Assembly (NCBI GenBank): GCA_944389935.1
Contig: CALXOE010000001.1
Location: 124,001-188,000, forward strand
Direction: 5' to 3'
From: an uncultured Victivallis sp.
Lineage (GTDB): Bacteria; Verrucomicrobiota; Lentisphaeria; Victivallales; Victivallaceae
Length of the DNA stretch: 64,000 bases
A program made the translations under genes and the position numbers. The notes under the pieces are model-generated. The model worked only from the letters and a program-made list of their open reading frames with translations. It did not search any database and was not told the DNA's origin. Within the stretch, counting starts at the first letter, position 1; the number at the start of each line of letters is the position of its first letter. This document shows, piece after piece, positions 27,596 through 38,283 of this stretch.

Positions 27596-30500
27596 TCAAC
27601 GGCCCGACTGATACTCCTGCAGCGATTTCAGCGGAGACTCCCCGTGTTTCGCCTCCCGGATGCCGGCGGCAGTCGCCCGCGCAGCCGCGATGGTGGTCAT
27701 GTACGGAATCTTGTACTGAATCGCTTTCATGCGGATATAGCTGTCATCGATCTTCGACAGACGGCCGATCGGCGTATTGATAATCAGCGAGATCTGGCGA
27801 TTTTTGATGAGATCGGCCACGTTCGGCCGCCCCTCATTGAGCTTGTGCACTTCGGTCGCTTCGATTCCGTTGGAATTCAGGAACTTCGCAGTCCCCTCCG
27901 TCGCGACGAACTTGAAACCGAGATCGCGCAGCGTCTCCATGATCGGCAGCAGATATTTCCGCTCCCGTTCCGAAACCGAAACCAGCACCGTCCCCTCCAG
28001 CGGCAGCTTCGATCCCGCCGCCTGCTGGGCCTTGTAATACGCCATTCCGAAGCTCGTGGCCAGGCCCATCACCTCGCCCGTCGCACGCATCTCCGGCCCC
28101 AGCACCGGGTCCACCTCCGGGAACATGTTGAACGGGAACACCGCCTCTTTCACTCCGAAATAGGTCTGCGGATGCGGCTTGAGCATGTCGGCATACTCCG
28201 AGAGTTTGTGGCCGAGCATCAGGCAGGTCGCAATCCGCGCCAGCGGCACACCCGTCACTTTCGAGACGATCGGAACCGTGCGCGATGCCCGCGGATTCGC
28301 CTCGATGATCCAGACCTGATCCTCGCACACCGCAAACTGCACGTTCAGAATTCCTTTCACGCGGAAGTCCTTCGCGATCGCCGCCGCATGCGCGGAAATC
28401 GTATCGAGATGTTTCTTCGGCAGCGTTACCGGCGGAATCGAACAGGCCGAATCGCCCGAGTGAATGCCGGCAAGCTCAATGTGTTCCATCACGGACGCAA
28501 CGAACGTCTCGTCCCCGTCGGAAACCGCATCGACCTCGCACTCGATCGCATTGTCGAGGAAACGGTCGATCAGCATCGGGTACTCGGGGCTGACCTGAAT
28601 CGCCTCGATCGCATAACGGGTCAGCGTCTCCTCGTCGTAAATCACCGCCATGCCGCGGCCGCCCAGCACGAACGAGGGACGCACCATCACAGGATACCCG
28701 ATCTCACGGCCGAGCACAATCGCCTCCTCCAGCGAACGCGCCGTGCCGCTTTGCGGCTGCTTGATCCCCAGCGCGATCATGCGTTCGCGGAAATATTCGC
28801 GGTCTTCCGCCAGGCGGATTCCCTCCGGCTGCGTGCCGATGATCTTCACGCCCGCATCCTTGAGCTCCTGCGCGATGTTCAACGGCGTCTGGCCGCCGAA
28901 CTGGACGATGACCCCCTCGGGCTGCTCTTTCTCGTAAATCGCCAGAACATCTTCGGTGGTCAACGGCTCAAAGTAAAGTTTGTCACTCGTATCGTAGTCG
29001 GTCGAAACCGTCTCGGGATTGCAGTTGATCAGCACCGACTCATACCCCTCATCCCGCAGCGTGAACGCCGCATGCACACAGGTGTAGTCGAATTCAATGC
29101 CCTGACCGATCCGGTTCGGACCGCCGCCGAGAATCATGATCTTGCGGTTCGAGCTGACCGGCACCTCGTCCGGCGCGCCGGAGTAGGTCGAGTAGTAGTA
29201 GTCCGCATTTTCGACGCCGCTGACCGGCACGAGACAGTAGCTGACCTTGCAGCCGAGAGCCGTCCGGCGGGCACGGACCTCTTTCTCCGGAACGCTGAAG
29301 AGCTTCGCAAGATACTTGTCCGAAAATCCGAACTTCTTCGCCTGCACGACCATCTCATCCGGCAGGGCCATCCAGGTATAGGCCGCGAGTTTCAGCTCGA
29401 AATCCGCCAGCTCCTTGATCTCCTGCATGAAGAAACGGGAGATTTTCGTCAATACACACGCCTCGTCGACGGTCAAACCTTTCTTGAACGCCTCGTAAAG
29501 GTGGAAGAAACGCTCGCTCGACGGCGTCGCCACAAGCGGGCGCAACTCCTCAAGGGAGAGCTTTTCGATCTTCTTGACCATCCCGAGCCCCGCCCGGCCG
29601 ATCTCCAGCGAACGGATCGCTTTCTGCAGCGCCTCCTTGAAGTTCTTGCCGATGCTCATCACCTCGCCGACCGCTTTCATCTGCGTGCCGAGCCGATCCT
29701 GCGCCTGCGGGAACTTCTCAAACGCCCAGCGGGCGAACTTCACAACCACATAGTCACCCGACGGCGTGTAGCGGTCAAGCGACCCGTCGCGCCAGTAGGG
29801 GAGCTCATTGAGAGTCGTCCCCGCCGCGAGTTTCGTCGAGACGCTCGCAATCGGGAATCCGGTCGCCTTTGAAGCGAGCGCACTCGAACGCGACGTGCGC
29901 GGATTGATCTCGATGACGATGATCCGCCCGTCTTCGCGGTTGTGCGCGAACTGCACGTTGCAGCCGCCGATCACTCCGACCGCGTCGATGATCCGGTAGG
30001 CGTACTCCTGCAGTTTCGCCTGCACTTCCTGTGAAACCGTCAACATCGGCGCGACGCAGAAGCTGTCCCCGGTATGAACCCCCATCGGGTCGACGTTCTC
30101 AATGAAGCAGACCGTGATCTTGTTTCCGGCCGAATCGCGGACGACTTCGAGCTCAAGCTCCTCCCAGCCGAGCGCACACTCCTCGACCAGCACCTGCCCG
30201 ATCAAACTCGCCGCAAGTCCGCGCGAAACGATTTCGCGCAACTCCTCGACGTTGTAGACGATGCCGCCGCCGGTACCGCCCATCGTGTAGGCAGGACGCA
30301 GCACCACCGGGTATCCGAGTTCGTTCGCGATCTTCTCGGCCTCTTCGACCGAGTAGCAAGGCTCCGACTTCGCCATGGGGACGTTGAGAGAAGCCATCGT
30401 CTCCTTGAAGATAATGCGGTCTTCGCCGCGTTTGATCGCGTTGAGGTCGACACCGATGACTTTCACCTGATATTTGTCGAGAATCCCGTTGTCCTGAAGC

Positions 30501-30802
30501 GAAATCGCCAGATTCAGCGCGGTCTGACCGCCGAGATTCGGCAGCAGTGCGTCCGGACGCTCTTTCGCAATGATCTTCTCAATGCTGTCGACGGTCAGCG
30601 GCTCGATGTAGGTGTGATCCGCCATGCCCGGATCCGTCATGATCGTCGCGGGATTCGAGTTTGCCAGAACCACCTCGTACCCGAGTTCCCGCAGCGCCTT
30701 GCACGCCTGCGTGCCCGAATAGTCGAATTCACACGCCTGCCCGATGATGATCGGTCCGGAGCCGATAATCAATACCTTCTTAATGTCTTCCCGCTTTGCC
30801 AT
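27596..30802 (-). CDS. carB: carbamoyl-phosphate synthase large subunit
   Basis: I place the start at the ATG at 30802, which has AGAAGG 5 nt before it and begins the normal MAKREDIKKVLIIGSGP; the frame stays open 115 codons upstream, but that part is the leader. At 1068 residues it matches E. coli CarB. It has two ATP-grasp halves (GQACEFDYSGTQACKAL, and later GQGIEFDYTCVHA with PNRIGQ) and a C-terminal MGS-like allosteric domain. It makes carbamoyl phosphate for pyrimidines and arginine. carA is not in the window. It has a strong promoter and a leader hairpin. Confidence 0.97.
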   Translation of the reverse strand: MAKREDIKKVLIIGSGPIIIGQACEFDYSGTQACKALRELGYEVVLANSNPATIMTDPGMADHTYIEPLTVDSIEKIIAKERPDALLPNLGGQTALNLAISLQDNGILDKYQVKVIGVDLNAIKRGEDRIIFKETMASLNVPMAKSEPCYSVEEAEKIANELGYPVVLRPAYTMGGTGGGIVYNVEELREIVSRGLAASLIGQVLVEECALGWEELELEVVRDSAGNKITVCFIENVDPMGVHTGDSFCVAPMLTVSQEVQAKLQEYAYRIIDAVGVIGGCNVQFAHNREDGRIIVIEINPRTSRSSALASKATGFPIASVSTKLAAGTTLNELPYWRDGSLDRYTPSGDYVVVKFARWAFEKFPQAQDRLGTQMKAVGEVMSIGKNFKEALQKAIRSLEIGRAGLGMVKKIEKLSLEELRPLVATPSSERFFHLYEAFKKGLTVDEACVLTKISRFFMQEIKELADFELKLAAYTWMALPDEMVVQAKKFGFSDKYLAKLFSVPEKEVRARRTALGCKVSYCLVPVSGVENADYYYSTYSGAPDEVPVSSNRKIMILGGGPNRIGQGIEFDYTCVHAAFTLRDEGYESVLINCNPETVSTDYDTSDKLYFEPLTTEDVLAIYEKEQPEGVIVQFGGQTPLNIAQELKDAGVKIIGTQPEGIRLAEDREYFRERMIALGIKQPQSGTARSLEEAIVLGREIGYPVMVRPSFVLGGRGMAVIYDEETLTRYAIEAIQVSPEYPMLIDRFLDNAIECEVDAVSDGDETFVASVMEHIELAGIHSGDSACSIPPVTLPKKHLDTISAHAAAIAKDFRVKGILNVQFAVCEDQVWIIEANPRASRTVPIVSKVTGVPLARIATCLMLGHKLSEYADMLKPHPQTYFGVKEAVFPFNMFPEVDPVLGPEMRATGEVMGLATSFGMAYYKAQQAAGSKLPLEGTVLVSVSERERKYLLPIMETLRDLGFKFVATEGTAKFLNSNGIEATEVHKLNEGRPNVADLIKNRQISLIINTPIGRLSKIDDSYIRMKAIQYKIPYMTTIAAARATAAGIREAKHGESPLKSLQEYQSGR

Positions 30803-30870
30803 ATCAACCTTCTTGTCTGATTTGCGCGACGCCCTCCGCAGGCCGAAATCTCGAAGCCGTATACAAATCA

Positions 30871-30902
30871 GCGAAAGAAACGCATCATTGCGCCTCTTTC
30901 GC
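30871..30902 (-). promoter_or_regulatory. 14-bp leader hairpin upstream of carB
   Basis: On the minus strand the arms run GCGAAAGAGGCGCA, loop ATGA, then TGCGTTTCTTTCGC; all 14 positions pair (two G-T). It lies in the 187-nt carB leader, about 69 nt before the ATG, and has no T run after it. It may be an attenuator part or an RNA-stability element. Confidence 0.5.
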
Positions 30903-30995
30903 ATGAGAGCCCACCGCTCAGGATTGTAACCCCGGTTTTCCCACTCTATCGGACATCGCTGTATGTTAAAAGTTCCGTACACAAACCAGAGATCT

Positions 30996-31024
30996 AATAT
31001 AGCGCGACAAACAGCTTCTGTCAA
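30996..31024 (-). promoter_or_regulatory. carB: strong sigma70 promoter of carB
   Basis: On the minus strand TTGACA (31024-31019) and TATATT (31001-30996) are 17 nt apart. The start of transcription should be near 30989, giving a leader of about 187 nt before the carB ATG. Confidence 0.85.
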
Positions 31025-31038
31025 CCCCGTCCCCCCGG

Positions 31039-31071
31039 AAAAAAAGCGGGCAGCGAAAAGCGCTCCCCGCT
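31039..31071 (-). terminator. intrinsic terminator after arnC
   Basis: Minus-strand stem AGCGGG-G-CGCT and AGCG-C-CCCGCT arms (31045-31055 and 31061-31071, one mismatch) followed by TTTTTTT (31045-31039). It ends the long prs-to-arnC run. Confidence 0.82.
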
Positions 31072-31085
31072 TCACCATCCGGACG

Positions 31086-32054
31086 TTATTTCTCCGCTTT
31101 GCGTCCGCAGATTTCCTCGATGAAATAACGCGGCCTCGCCCGGACATCGTTGTAGATACGACCGATGTACTCCCCGATCATCCCGATGCCGATCATCTGG
31201 ATTCCCGTGAAGATGAACATCACCGCAAACAGCGTGAAAACACCTCCCTGCCCCCAGGAATCCCCATCCCCCCAGCAGAAACGGCGGATGACGATGTAGA
31301 CGCTCAGCACATACCCGCAGAACGCGGCGAAAATTCCGAAATAGGTCAGAATCCGCAACGGCATCGTGGTCATGCAGGTCAGCAGATTGAACTGCAGATT
31401 GATGAGTTTCCAGAGCGAATACTTCGATTCTCCCGAGGCGCGCTCGCTGTGTTTCACCGGAATCTCACAGGTGTTTCGCGCAAAACTGTTCCCCAGCACC
31501 GGAATGAATGTACTGCGTTCGTTGCACTGCAGCATCGCTTCGACGATATGCCGCCGGTAGGCGCGCAGCATGCAGCCGTAATCGTTCATCTTGACCCCGG
31601 TCGCTTTCTGCGCCACCCGGTTCACAATCTTCGAGGCGAACCGCCGGAATAGAGTGTCTTTCCGCTTCTGCCGGACCGTACCGACCACGTCGTTCCCCTC
31701 TTCCGCCGCGGCGATGAGATTCGGAATCTCCTCCGGAGGATTCTGCAGATCCGCATCGAGCGTGATGACCAGATCCCCGCGAACCAGCGAAAACCCCGCC
31801 ATGATCGCGGAATGCTGCCCGTAATTGCGATTTAAAATACAGCTGATCACCTGATCCGGCCGCTTTTCGCTCGCGGCTTTCATAATCTCAGCGGAACAGT
31901 CGCGGCTGCCGTCATCGACCAGGATGAATTCAAACCGTCTCCCGATCCCGTCAAGGACTGCAAGTGTCCGGTCAATCAGCTCCTGAAGACATCCCTCTTC
32001 ATTATAAACCGGCACCACAACCGAAACGAATTCGATTTTATCACTCTTTTTCAT
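31086..32054 (-). CDS. arnC: ArnC-like undecaprenyl-phosphate glycosyltransferase (GT2)
   Basis: The 322-residue protein has a GT2 domain ([32 protein letters not shown]) and two C-terminal membrane helices (about 235-260 and 270-295), the layout of ArnC, which moves 4-formamido-arabinose to undecaprenyl phosphate. The phrase [13 protein letters not shown] and the ending [19 protein letters not shown] are typical of this group. It overlaps arnT by 14 nt and follows arnB-arnT. The sugar transferred may differ because arnA is absent. Confidence 0.9.
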   Translation of the reverse strand: MKKSDKIEFVSVVVPVYNEEGCLQELIDRTLAVLDGIGRRFEFILVDDGSRDCSAEIMKAASEKRPDQVISCILNRNYGQHSAIMAGFSLVRGDLVITLDADLQNPPEEIPNLIAAAEEGNDVVGTVRQKRKDTLFRRFASKIVNRVAQKATGVKMNDYGCMLRAYRRHIVEAMLQCNERSTFIPVLGNSFARNTCEIPVKHSERASGESKYSLWKLINLQFNLLTCMTTMPLRILTYFGIFAAFCGYVLSVYIVIRRFCWGDGDSWGQGGVFTLFAVMFIFTGIQMIGIGMIGEYIGRIYNDVRARPRYFIEEICGRKAEK

Positions 32055-33900
32055 GTTCCGTCACGCTCCTCAGATCACTCTCCTGCGGCAGATTCAAAAT
32101 CCAGATGGCCCGGCGGCGCGATCTGCTCTTCACCACCTCGAACGAACGTTCGCTGTAATCCGGCTTCTCAACATCGATCGGCAGATTCAACTCCCGCGCC
32201 GCGCGCGCCAGAAGCTCCAGATCCGACTTCCGGTCGTAGGAAGAGAGCGCAATCCGGTGTCCGGCGTTCTTTTCGACAAACGCCCGAAGTTCGGAGAGAA
32301 GCTCCTGATACTCCGCCTCAACACGCTGTTCCGGCGTCATCGCCGCGATCTCCTCCCGCGAGAGATCGCGGGTCCAGAATCCCAGACACTCCTCCACCGG
32401 ACGCTGCAAGTCCAGATAAAACAGCATCTTCGAGGGCGCATCATCACGCCAGATCAGAATTCGTTCCGGAACGATTCCGGAATTCGACTCGGCAAACGCC
32501 CGATAAAGCTGCTTCTCCGTCCGGTACTTGGTCATCGACGGCATCACGCAGTCAAATACGCCCGCCATCACGATCGCGCATCCGAGCACCATCGCCCCGG
32601 TCCGGGGCGGCAGCCCGGTCAGCCGGTCGATCGGACTTTCGGATTGCCGATCCACGAGCATCACCGCCAGAGTCAATCCTCCCGTCACCGGCAACGCAAT
32701 CATCAGCAGCAGCGGCGGCTCAAAATCAAAAAAATGATTCCACAGCGGAATCCCGACCAGAGACGCCACCCCCAGCGACCCGATGACGATCACCACCAGC
32801 CGCATCAGCAGAAACAGCGGACGATCCCACTTCACAACACTCCAACCTCCCCCGATTCCGGCAGCGGCGATCAGCACACAGAACGGCATCACCGGCAGAA
32901 TATAATACCACCGCCGCGAAGTCGAACAGCTGAACAGCACAAACATCAGCAGAGTGCCGATCATGAGTTCCCGAACCGGCAACGGCAGTTTCTTCCAGTT
33001 CCGGATCATCCCCGCAATCACGACGATAATCAACGGAGCCCACGGCAGCAGCGTCCGCGGCAGATTGTACAGATAGCTGTAAATCGGATCCTTATGGTCG
33101 AACGCATTGAACACCCGGACGATATTCTCACGCCAGACCAGTTCAAGACCGCTCAGCGCATTCCCCTCCGGAAGTCGGTGCGGATACTCCATCGGAACGA
33201 CCGCCGCAAAATAAAACGGCACAAAGAAAATCGCCGTCGCAATGATGAATGCGCAGAAATTGGAAATCTTCAAGTGCCTGAGCCACCGCTTCTCCATCAG
33301 CAGATGCGACGCAATCACCACGAACGGCATGACCAGCGCGGGCAATCCTTTCGCCCAGGCCCCGAGGAAACAGATCAGGTAAAAACCGAAATAATGATAG
33401 AATTTCGCCCGGTCCTCAACCTGATAGAAAAAGGCAACAGCCAGCACGATCGCCGCCATGTTCGCCATGTCCGCCGCCGCAGCCCGTGCCCAGAAGAGAA
33501 ATCCGTAACACGAAAGCAGCATCCACCCCGCCAGCAGCGCCGTCCTCCGGTCGAAAAGCTTCCGCCCGAGCAGGAGAATCCCCCACAACCCGGCCAGCCC
33601 GGCCAGCGCACTCGGAATGCGCACGATGAACTCATTGAACCCGCCGTACAGCAGCGCAAACGGCAGAATCAGCCAGTAGGTCAGCAGCGGCTTGTCGAAG
33701 TAGATCCGCCAGTTCAGCGACGGATGCAGCCAGTCGCCCGAGACAAGCATCTCGCGGGAGATTTCCGCCCAGCGATCCTCCGATCCGCTCAACGCATTAT
33801 GGCCGAGAAACAAAAACAAGGTGAGGACGGCAAATCCCCAGAAAAACAGCTCGCTGCGACGCGAAGCCGCCGTTGACTCCTGCGAAAAAGAACGATCCAT
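32041..33900 (-). CDS. arnT: ArnT-like lipid A glycosyltransferase (GT83/PMT fold)
   Basis: The 619-residue protein has about 12 N-terminal membrane helices and the catalytic loop [13 protein letters not shown] (E/D near the first helix), FDKPLLTYW and [11 protein letters not shown], as in ArnT and protein mannosyltransferases, then a C-terminal soluble part of about 170 residues. ArnT moves an amino sugar from undecaprenyl phosphate to lipid A at the periplasmic face, which lowers negative charge and gives polymyxin resistance. It sits between arnB (13-nt gap) and arnC (14-nt overlap). Confidence 0.88.
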   Translation of the reverse strand: MDRSFSQESTAASRRSELFFWGFAVLTLFLFLGHNALSGSEDRWAEISREMLVSGDWLHPSLNWRIYFDKPLLTYWLILPFALLYGGFNEFIVRIPSALAGLAGLWGILLLGRKLFDRRTALLAGWMLLSCYGFLFWARAAAADMANMAAIVLAVAFFYQVEDRAKFYHYFGFYLICFLGAWAKGLPALVMPFVVIASHLLMEKRWLRHLKISNFCAFIIATAIFFVPFYFAAVVPMEYPHRLPEGNALSGLELVWRENIVRVFNAFDHKDPIYSYLYNLPRTLLPWAPLIIVVIAGMIRNWKKLPLPVRELMIGTLLMFVLFSCSTSRRWYYILPVMPFCVLIAAAGIGGGWSVVKWDRPLFLLMRLVVIVIGSLGVASLVGIPLWNHFFDFEPPLLLMIALPVTGGLTLAVMLVDRQSESPIDRLTGLPPRTGAMVLGCAIVMAGVFDCVMPSMTKYRTEKQLYRAFAESNSGIVPERILIWRDDAPSKMLFYLDLQRPVEECLGFWTRDLSREEIAAMTPEQRVEAEYQELLSELRAFVEKNAGHRIALSSYDRKSDLELLARAARELNLPIDVEKPDYSERSFEVVKSRSRRRAIWILNLPQESDLRSVTEHEKE

Positions 33901-33913
33901 AGATCAACCCGCT

Positions 33914-35056
33914 TTATTTTCCGGCCAGAACCGCTTTAATTGCATCCACCACATCGATCACATCATCGAACGTCATATCGGGGAACAGCGGAAGAGAACA
34001 GATCCGATCGCTGTTGTACTCCGTCGCCGGCAGCATTCCCGGGCGGAATCCCATCACTTCGCGATAGTATTTCTGCAGATGTGCGCAGCGGAAGTGCAGT
34101 CCGGTCCCGATGTTCCGCGCTTTCAACGCGGTCATGAAACTGTCACGATCGATCTTCGGCGTATCGACCCGCACCACAAAGAGATGCCATGCGTGCTTGA
34201 AATCGTAGTCCGGATCCGCGAGCGGCCGAATCTCCGGAATCTCCGAAAGCTCCTTGCGGTAGAGCATGGCCAGCTCCCGCCGCCGCGTGTTGATGTTGAC
34301 CAGCCGGGAGAGCTGCGACACCCCGATCGCCGCACAGATGTCGGTCAGATTGTACTTGAATCCCGGCTCGATCACCTCCGCCTGCGGAGAACGGCCGCGG
34401 TTCTGCCGGTCGAAAGCGTCCATCCCGATGCCGTGGAACTTCCAGCGGCGCATCAATGCGGCATCTTCCTCGTTGTTCGTCACGAACATGCCGCCTTCCC
34501 CGGTCGTCACATTCTTGATCGCGTGGAACGAGTAAATCGCCGCACCGGTCGAACCGACGTGCCGCCCCTTGTAAAAGGTTCCGAGCGCATGGGCGGCATC
34601 CTCCACCACGGGAATCTCTCCCGCAACCCGGTAAATTCCGTCGAGATCGAGCGCCGCGCCGGCAAAGTGCACCGGCACGATAAGTTTCGTCCGCGGCGTG
34701 ATCTTTTCGGCGATGCTCTCCGGCGTCGCCAGCAGCGTCTCCCGGTCAACATCGCAGAAAACCGGCGTCGCCCCGGCCAATACAATCATATTCACGATCG
34801 ACACCCACGTCATCGACGGCGTGATGACCTCATCCCCGGGACCGATCTTCATGATCTTCAGCAGCAGATGCATCGCCGCAGTAGCGGACGAAACCGCCAC
34901 ACCGAACCGATTTCCGGTCAGCTCGCACACCCCCGCTTCCAACGCCGCATTCTGCGGTCCGTTCGTGATCCATCCGGAACGCAACACCTCCGTCACGGCC
35001 TGTATATCGGCCTCATTGATCGCCGGCCGGGTAAACGGCAGAAATTCACTACGCAT
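33914..35056 (-). CDS. arnB: ArnB-like UDP-sugar 4-aminotransferase (DegT/DnrJ/EryC1)
   Basis: The 380-residue PLP enzyme closely follows E. coli ArnB by memory: [44 protein letters not shown] and the PLP lysine Lys181 in YSFHAIKN, with the ending [10 protein letters not shown]. ArnB makes UDP-4-amino-4-deoxy-L-arabinose from a 4-keto sugar and glutamate. It lies 30 nt after mazG and leads arnT-arnC. The enzyme that makes its keto-sugar substrate (ArnA-type) is not in the window. Confidence 0.92.
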   Translation of the reverse strand: MRSEFLPFTRPAINEADIQAVTEVLRSGWITNGPQNAALEAGVCELTGNRFGVAVSSATAAMHLLLKIMKIGPGDEVITPSMTWVSIVNMIVLAGATPVFCDVDRETLLATPESIAEKITPRTKLIVPVHFAGAALDLDGIYRVAGEIPVVEDAAHALGTFYKGRHVGSTGAAIYSFHAIKNVTTGEGGMFVTNNEEDAALMRRWKFHGIGMDAFDRQNRGRSPQAEVIEPGFKYNLTDICAAIGVSQLSRLVNINTRRRELAMLYRKELSEIPEIRPLADPDYDFKHAWHLFVVRVDTPKIDRDSFMTALKARNIGTGLHFRCAHLQKYYREVMGFRPGMLPATEYNSDRICSLPLFPDMTFDDVIDVVDAIKAVLAGK

Positions 35057-35086
35057 ATCGCTCCAACTCCTCTCTTCAAGGGGCCA

Positions 35087-35908
35087 TCAGCAGCCCTGCT
35101 TTTCTTCCTGCAATTTCGCTTCCCGCCACAAAGCCTCCATCCGGTCGATCCCGGCCTTTTCAAGCGGAATGCCGGCCTCCGCCAGACGCCGCTCGATGTA
35201 GCGGAAGCGCGATTCAAACTTCCGGTTGGCCGCCCGCAGCAGCTCCTCCGACGTCGCCCGTTTGCGGAAACGCGCAAGATTGGTCACCACGAAAAGCAGA
35301 TCCCCGATCTCCTCGTCGATGTGCTCCTCGTCGCCCTCGGCCATCGCCTCTTTCAGCTCGGCAAGCTCCTCCTCGATCTTCTCGACAATTCCCGTGCTGC
35401 AGCTCCAGTCGAACCCGACTTTGGCGGCTTTCTTCTGAAGTTTCTCGGCGCGGTTCAAACTGGTCAGATAGTGTCCGACCCCGTCCAGAATCGACTGTTC
35501 CTGCGGCTTGCCTGCGGCGGCTTTCTCTTTCGCCTTGATCTTTGTCCAGAGATCGACGACGTCGTCGGCTGTTTCGGCCGTTTCAGTGCCGAAAATATGC
35601 GCGTGTCGCCGCACCATCTTCTCCACAATTCCGCCGGCCATGTCCCGATAGGTGAACTCTCCGCGTTCAGTGGCAATCACGCACTGAAACAGCACATTCA
35701 TGAAGAGATCTCCGAGTTCTTCGCAGATATCCTCCGGATTGTCCCGGTCGATCGCATCGAGCAGCTCGGCACACTCTTCGGCGAGGCAGCGGCTCAGGGT
35801 CTGCCGGGTCTGCTCCCGATCCCACGGACAGCCGCCCGGGGCGCGAAGCCGCTCGAGAATCGCCAGAAGCGACTCGGCCGTCGGTTCAAATTTTTCAACA
35901 GCATCCAT
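35087..35908 (-). CDS. mazG: nucleoside triphosphate pyrophosphohydrolase MazG
   Basis: The 273-residue protein has two MazG repeats. The first has PWDREQTRQTLSRCLAEECAEL and EELGDLFMNV, the E-E-x-x-E plus E-x-x-D metal pattern; the second has EEELAELKEA and DEEIGDLLFVV. MazG removes odd or excess NTPs, including (p)ppGpp in some bacteria. It starts 2 nt after the bamA stop, so it is transcribed with it. Confidence 0.95.
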   Translation of the reverse strand: MDAVEKFEPTAESLLAILERLRAPGGCPWDREQTRQTLSRCLAEECAELLDAIDRDNPEDICEELGDLFMNVLFQCVIATERGEFTYRDMAGGIVEKMVRRHAHIFGTETAETADDVVDLWTKIKAKEKAAAGKPQEQSILDGVGHYLTSLNRAEKLQKKAAKVGFDWSCSTGIVEKIEEELAELKEAMAEGDEEHIDEEIGDLLFVVTNLARFRKRATSEELLRAANRKFESRFRYIERRLAEAGIPLEKAGIDRMEALWREAKLQEEKQGC

Positions 35909-35910
35909 CT

Positions 35911-38241
35911 TCAGTACGAAAATCCCAAATTGAAATGGAAACGCAGTTTATTCGACTCGTAATCCTGATTGTTCACGATCGGATACGCGAGGTCGAGCTT
36001 GATCGGTGCATTGATGACCGGCAGCTTGATGCGCAGTCCGTAACCGATGCCGACGTTGATCTCGGAGAGATCCATCTCAAACGAATTCTTCCAGGCGTTG
36101 CCGACGTCACAGAAAACCGCGCCGCGGACCGGCCCCCAAATCGGATGCGTCACCTCAGCCGTCAACTGCAGCATCGTCTGACCGCCGTAATTGTTCCCGT
36201 GCCCGAAAGTCGGAGAGACCGAACGGTACTCAAAGCCGCGCAGCGAATCGCTGCCGCCGAGGAAGTAACGCTCGAAGATCGGAACATCCTTGTTGCGATT
36301 CACCGAAGCGACCGTCCCGATCTTGCCGCCGATCATCGCCACGATCGCCTTGTCGAAGAAGTTATAGTAATAACTTCCCTTCGCTTCGAGGCGATAGTAG
36401 GAACTCGACGATCCGAGGAATTTCGGTGTGACCGAACCGAACAAATTGAGGTTGTATCCACTGGTCGGATCGGTCAGACTGTCGCGCGTATCCCGGGTCA
36501 GCGACAGGAACGGCTGGCTCACGAACTGCCCGTCGGTCTGCTTGTTCTCCCGCATATACTCCTTGAACCGGTGCGACACATGGTTGATCTTCACATACTC
36601 GAACTTGTAACCGGCCGAAATCGAGGTGAAATCATCAAAGATCCGGCGCGTGAGAGAGGTCCGGAAACCGACCCGGTTCTCCCGCCATTCATCGTAATCG
36701 ACCATATTCATGAAGCCGGAAATTTCAAACCGCAGCGGCAGATCGAAGAGCCACGGCTCTACGAAGTCGACATTGAATCCTGCATTCTCGACGCCGAGCA
36801 CCCCCTGAATGCGCATGCGCTGACCGCCGCCGTAAAACCAGTTTCCGGGGTTGGTGATGTCGAAGTTGTCGGTGGAGATCTCCGCCATGCCGAAGAAATC
36901 ACTGATATCCGACGCCCCCGCTCCAATCCGGAAATTGTAGCGCGTCGGCTTCTCTTTCACGCGGAAAATCACATCTTTCTCGTCGAGCGCGTCCGCCCCG
37001 ACCGGCTCGGCCTCGACACTCTCGAAGTAGCCCATGCCGAGCAGACGCTGCCGGCTTACGTCGATTCGGGCCGGATCGACCGGGTCGCCGTCGTGAATCA
37101 CAAGTTCCCGCCGGATCACCTTGTCCTTCGTGTCGGTGTTGCCGACGATAACCACCTGCCGGACAAAATACTTTCTCCCCTCGGTGATCTCGTAGACGAT
37201 GTCAACAGTCTTGTTTTCATAATCCTCGTGCCGCACCGGGCGGCAGCTCATCTCGGAGTATCCGAGCGATCCGTACCGCGCGGAAAGATTGCGTACGCTC
37301 TCCTGCTCCGCACTGCTCGAGAAAGTCTCCCCCTCTTTCAACCGCAGATAGGGTGCGAGCTCTTCAGCGGTGAAAACGGTGTTGCCGACAAAACTCTGGC
37401 GGCCGACCTTGTAGGGCTCTCCCTCGGTGATCTTGAAGTCGAGATTCACATATTCCGGATCTTCCGGATCGGGCGCGATGGCAATGTCATCGATCTTGAA
37501 GTCGAGATACCCCTTGTCGTGGTACTTCTCCCGCAGCCGCGCCCGGTCGAGCTCAAGTTCGCTGCGGTTGAAAAGCCCGTAGTTGAGATAATCGTTGACA
37601 AACGGAATCCAGTTCCAGTAGGAGTAACGGTTCGCAATCGAGTGCTTCAAATCCCACTGGGAGAACACCTCCGCCCCCTCAAACGTGACATCATTCACCC
37701 GCTGTTTCAGATTCTCCCGGATCTCGAACACCAGCGTGACCGACCCGTCCTCTTCATCCGGCAAAGTCACCGGTGTGATCTGACAGTCGGTATACCCTTT
37801 GTCCAGATAGAATTTCCGGAGATTCCGCGCGCTCTCCTGCACGGCCTTGTCGTTCATCAACGCCCCCTCGGCCTGCGTGAGCTGCCGCCCCAGTTCCACG
37901 GAGGAGAACTTTTCGTTCCCTTTGAACTCGATCCGGCTGATCCGCGGCTTGAGTCGGAGTTTGAACGTGATGTTCACCTTGTCTCCGGGGAGATCTTCCA
38001 CCACCGAGACCACATCGGCAAAGTTCCCCGTGTTGTAAAGACGCTTCACATCCGCATCGAGAATTTCGCGCGTGTACTGCGATCCCTTGTGCAACTGAAC
38101 ATTCAGCTCGATTTGTTCAGGCGAAAGAATCTGCGCGCCCTGCTGTTCAAACCGGACATCAGCCACCTCCGCAGCCCACGTTCCGGCCACGGCCAGTATG
38201 AGCAGAGCCAGCGCACCACCTGCTTTCCTTGTGAATTTCAC
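35911..38241 (-). CDS. bamA: outer-membrane assembly factor BamA (Omp85)
   Basis: I choose the GTG at 38241, preceded by GGGGAG with 7-nt spacing; it yields a clean signal peptide (KFTRKAGGALALLILAVAG). A GTG 8 codons earlier has no ribosome site. The 776-residue protein has five POTRA domains (about 25-430) and a C-terminal beta-barrel with the family motif in YFLGGSDSLRGFEYRS and a final Phe/aromatic residue (FNLGFSY). It folds barrel proteins into the outer membrane. It is 42 nt after dnaB; skp and lpxD, its usual neighbours, are elsewhere (56135-57927). Confidence 0.95.
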   Translation of the reverse strand: MKFTRKAGGALALLILAVAGTWAAEVADVRFEQQGAQILSPEQIELNVQLHKGSQYTREILDADVKRLYNTGNFADVVSVVEDLPGDKVNITFKLRLKPRISRIEFKGNEKFSSVELGRQLTQAEGALMNDKAVQESARNLRKFYLDKGYTDCQITPVTLPDEEDGSVTLVFEIRENLKQRVNDVTFEGAEVFSQWDLKHSIANRYSYWNWIPFVNDYLNYGLFNRSELELDRARLREKYHDKGYLDFKIDDIAIAPDPEDPEYVNLDFKITEGEPYKVGRQSFVGNTVFTAEELAPYLRLKEGETFSSSAEQESVRNLSARYGSLGYSEMSCRPVRHEDYENKTVDIVYEITEGRKYFVRQVVIVGNTDTKDKVIRRELVIHDGDPVDPARIDVSRQRLLGMGYFESVEAEPVGADALDEKDVIFRVKEKPTRYNFRIGAGASDISDFFGMAEISTDNFDITNPGNWFYGGGQRMRIQGVLGVENAGFNVDFVEPWLFDLPLRFEISGFMNMVDYDEWRENRVGFRTSLTRRIFDDFTSISAGYKFEYVKINHVSHRFKEYMRENKQTDGQFVSQPFLSLTRDTRDSLTDPTSGYNLNLFGSVTPKFLGSSSSYYRLEAKGSYYYNFFDKAIVAMIGGKIGTVASVNRNKDVPIFERYFLGGSDSLRGFEYRSVSPTFGHGNNYGGQTMLQLTAEVTHPIWGPVRGAVFCDVGNAWKNSFEMDLSEINVGIGYGLRIKLPVINAPIKLDLAYPIVNNQDYESNKLRFHFNLGFSY

Positions 38242-38283
38242 GTTTGTACTCCCCTGATGATCCACGAAAAGGAGTTCCGCCGG

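Noticed and set aside
27581..29872. 763-residue plus-strand frame opposite carB
   Set aside because: It is antisense to a clear carB with all motifs and has Arg/His-rich low-complexity composition.
30803..31147. 115-residue N-terminal extension of CarB
   Set aside because: It covers the promoter and leader; the ATG at 30802 has a ribosome site and matches CarB starts.
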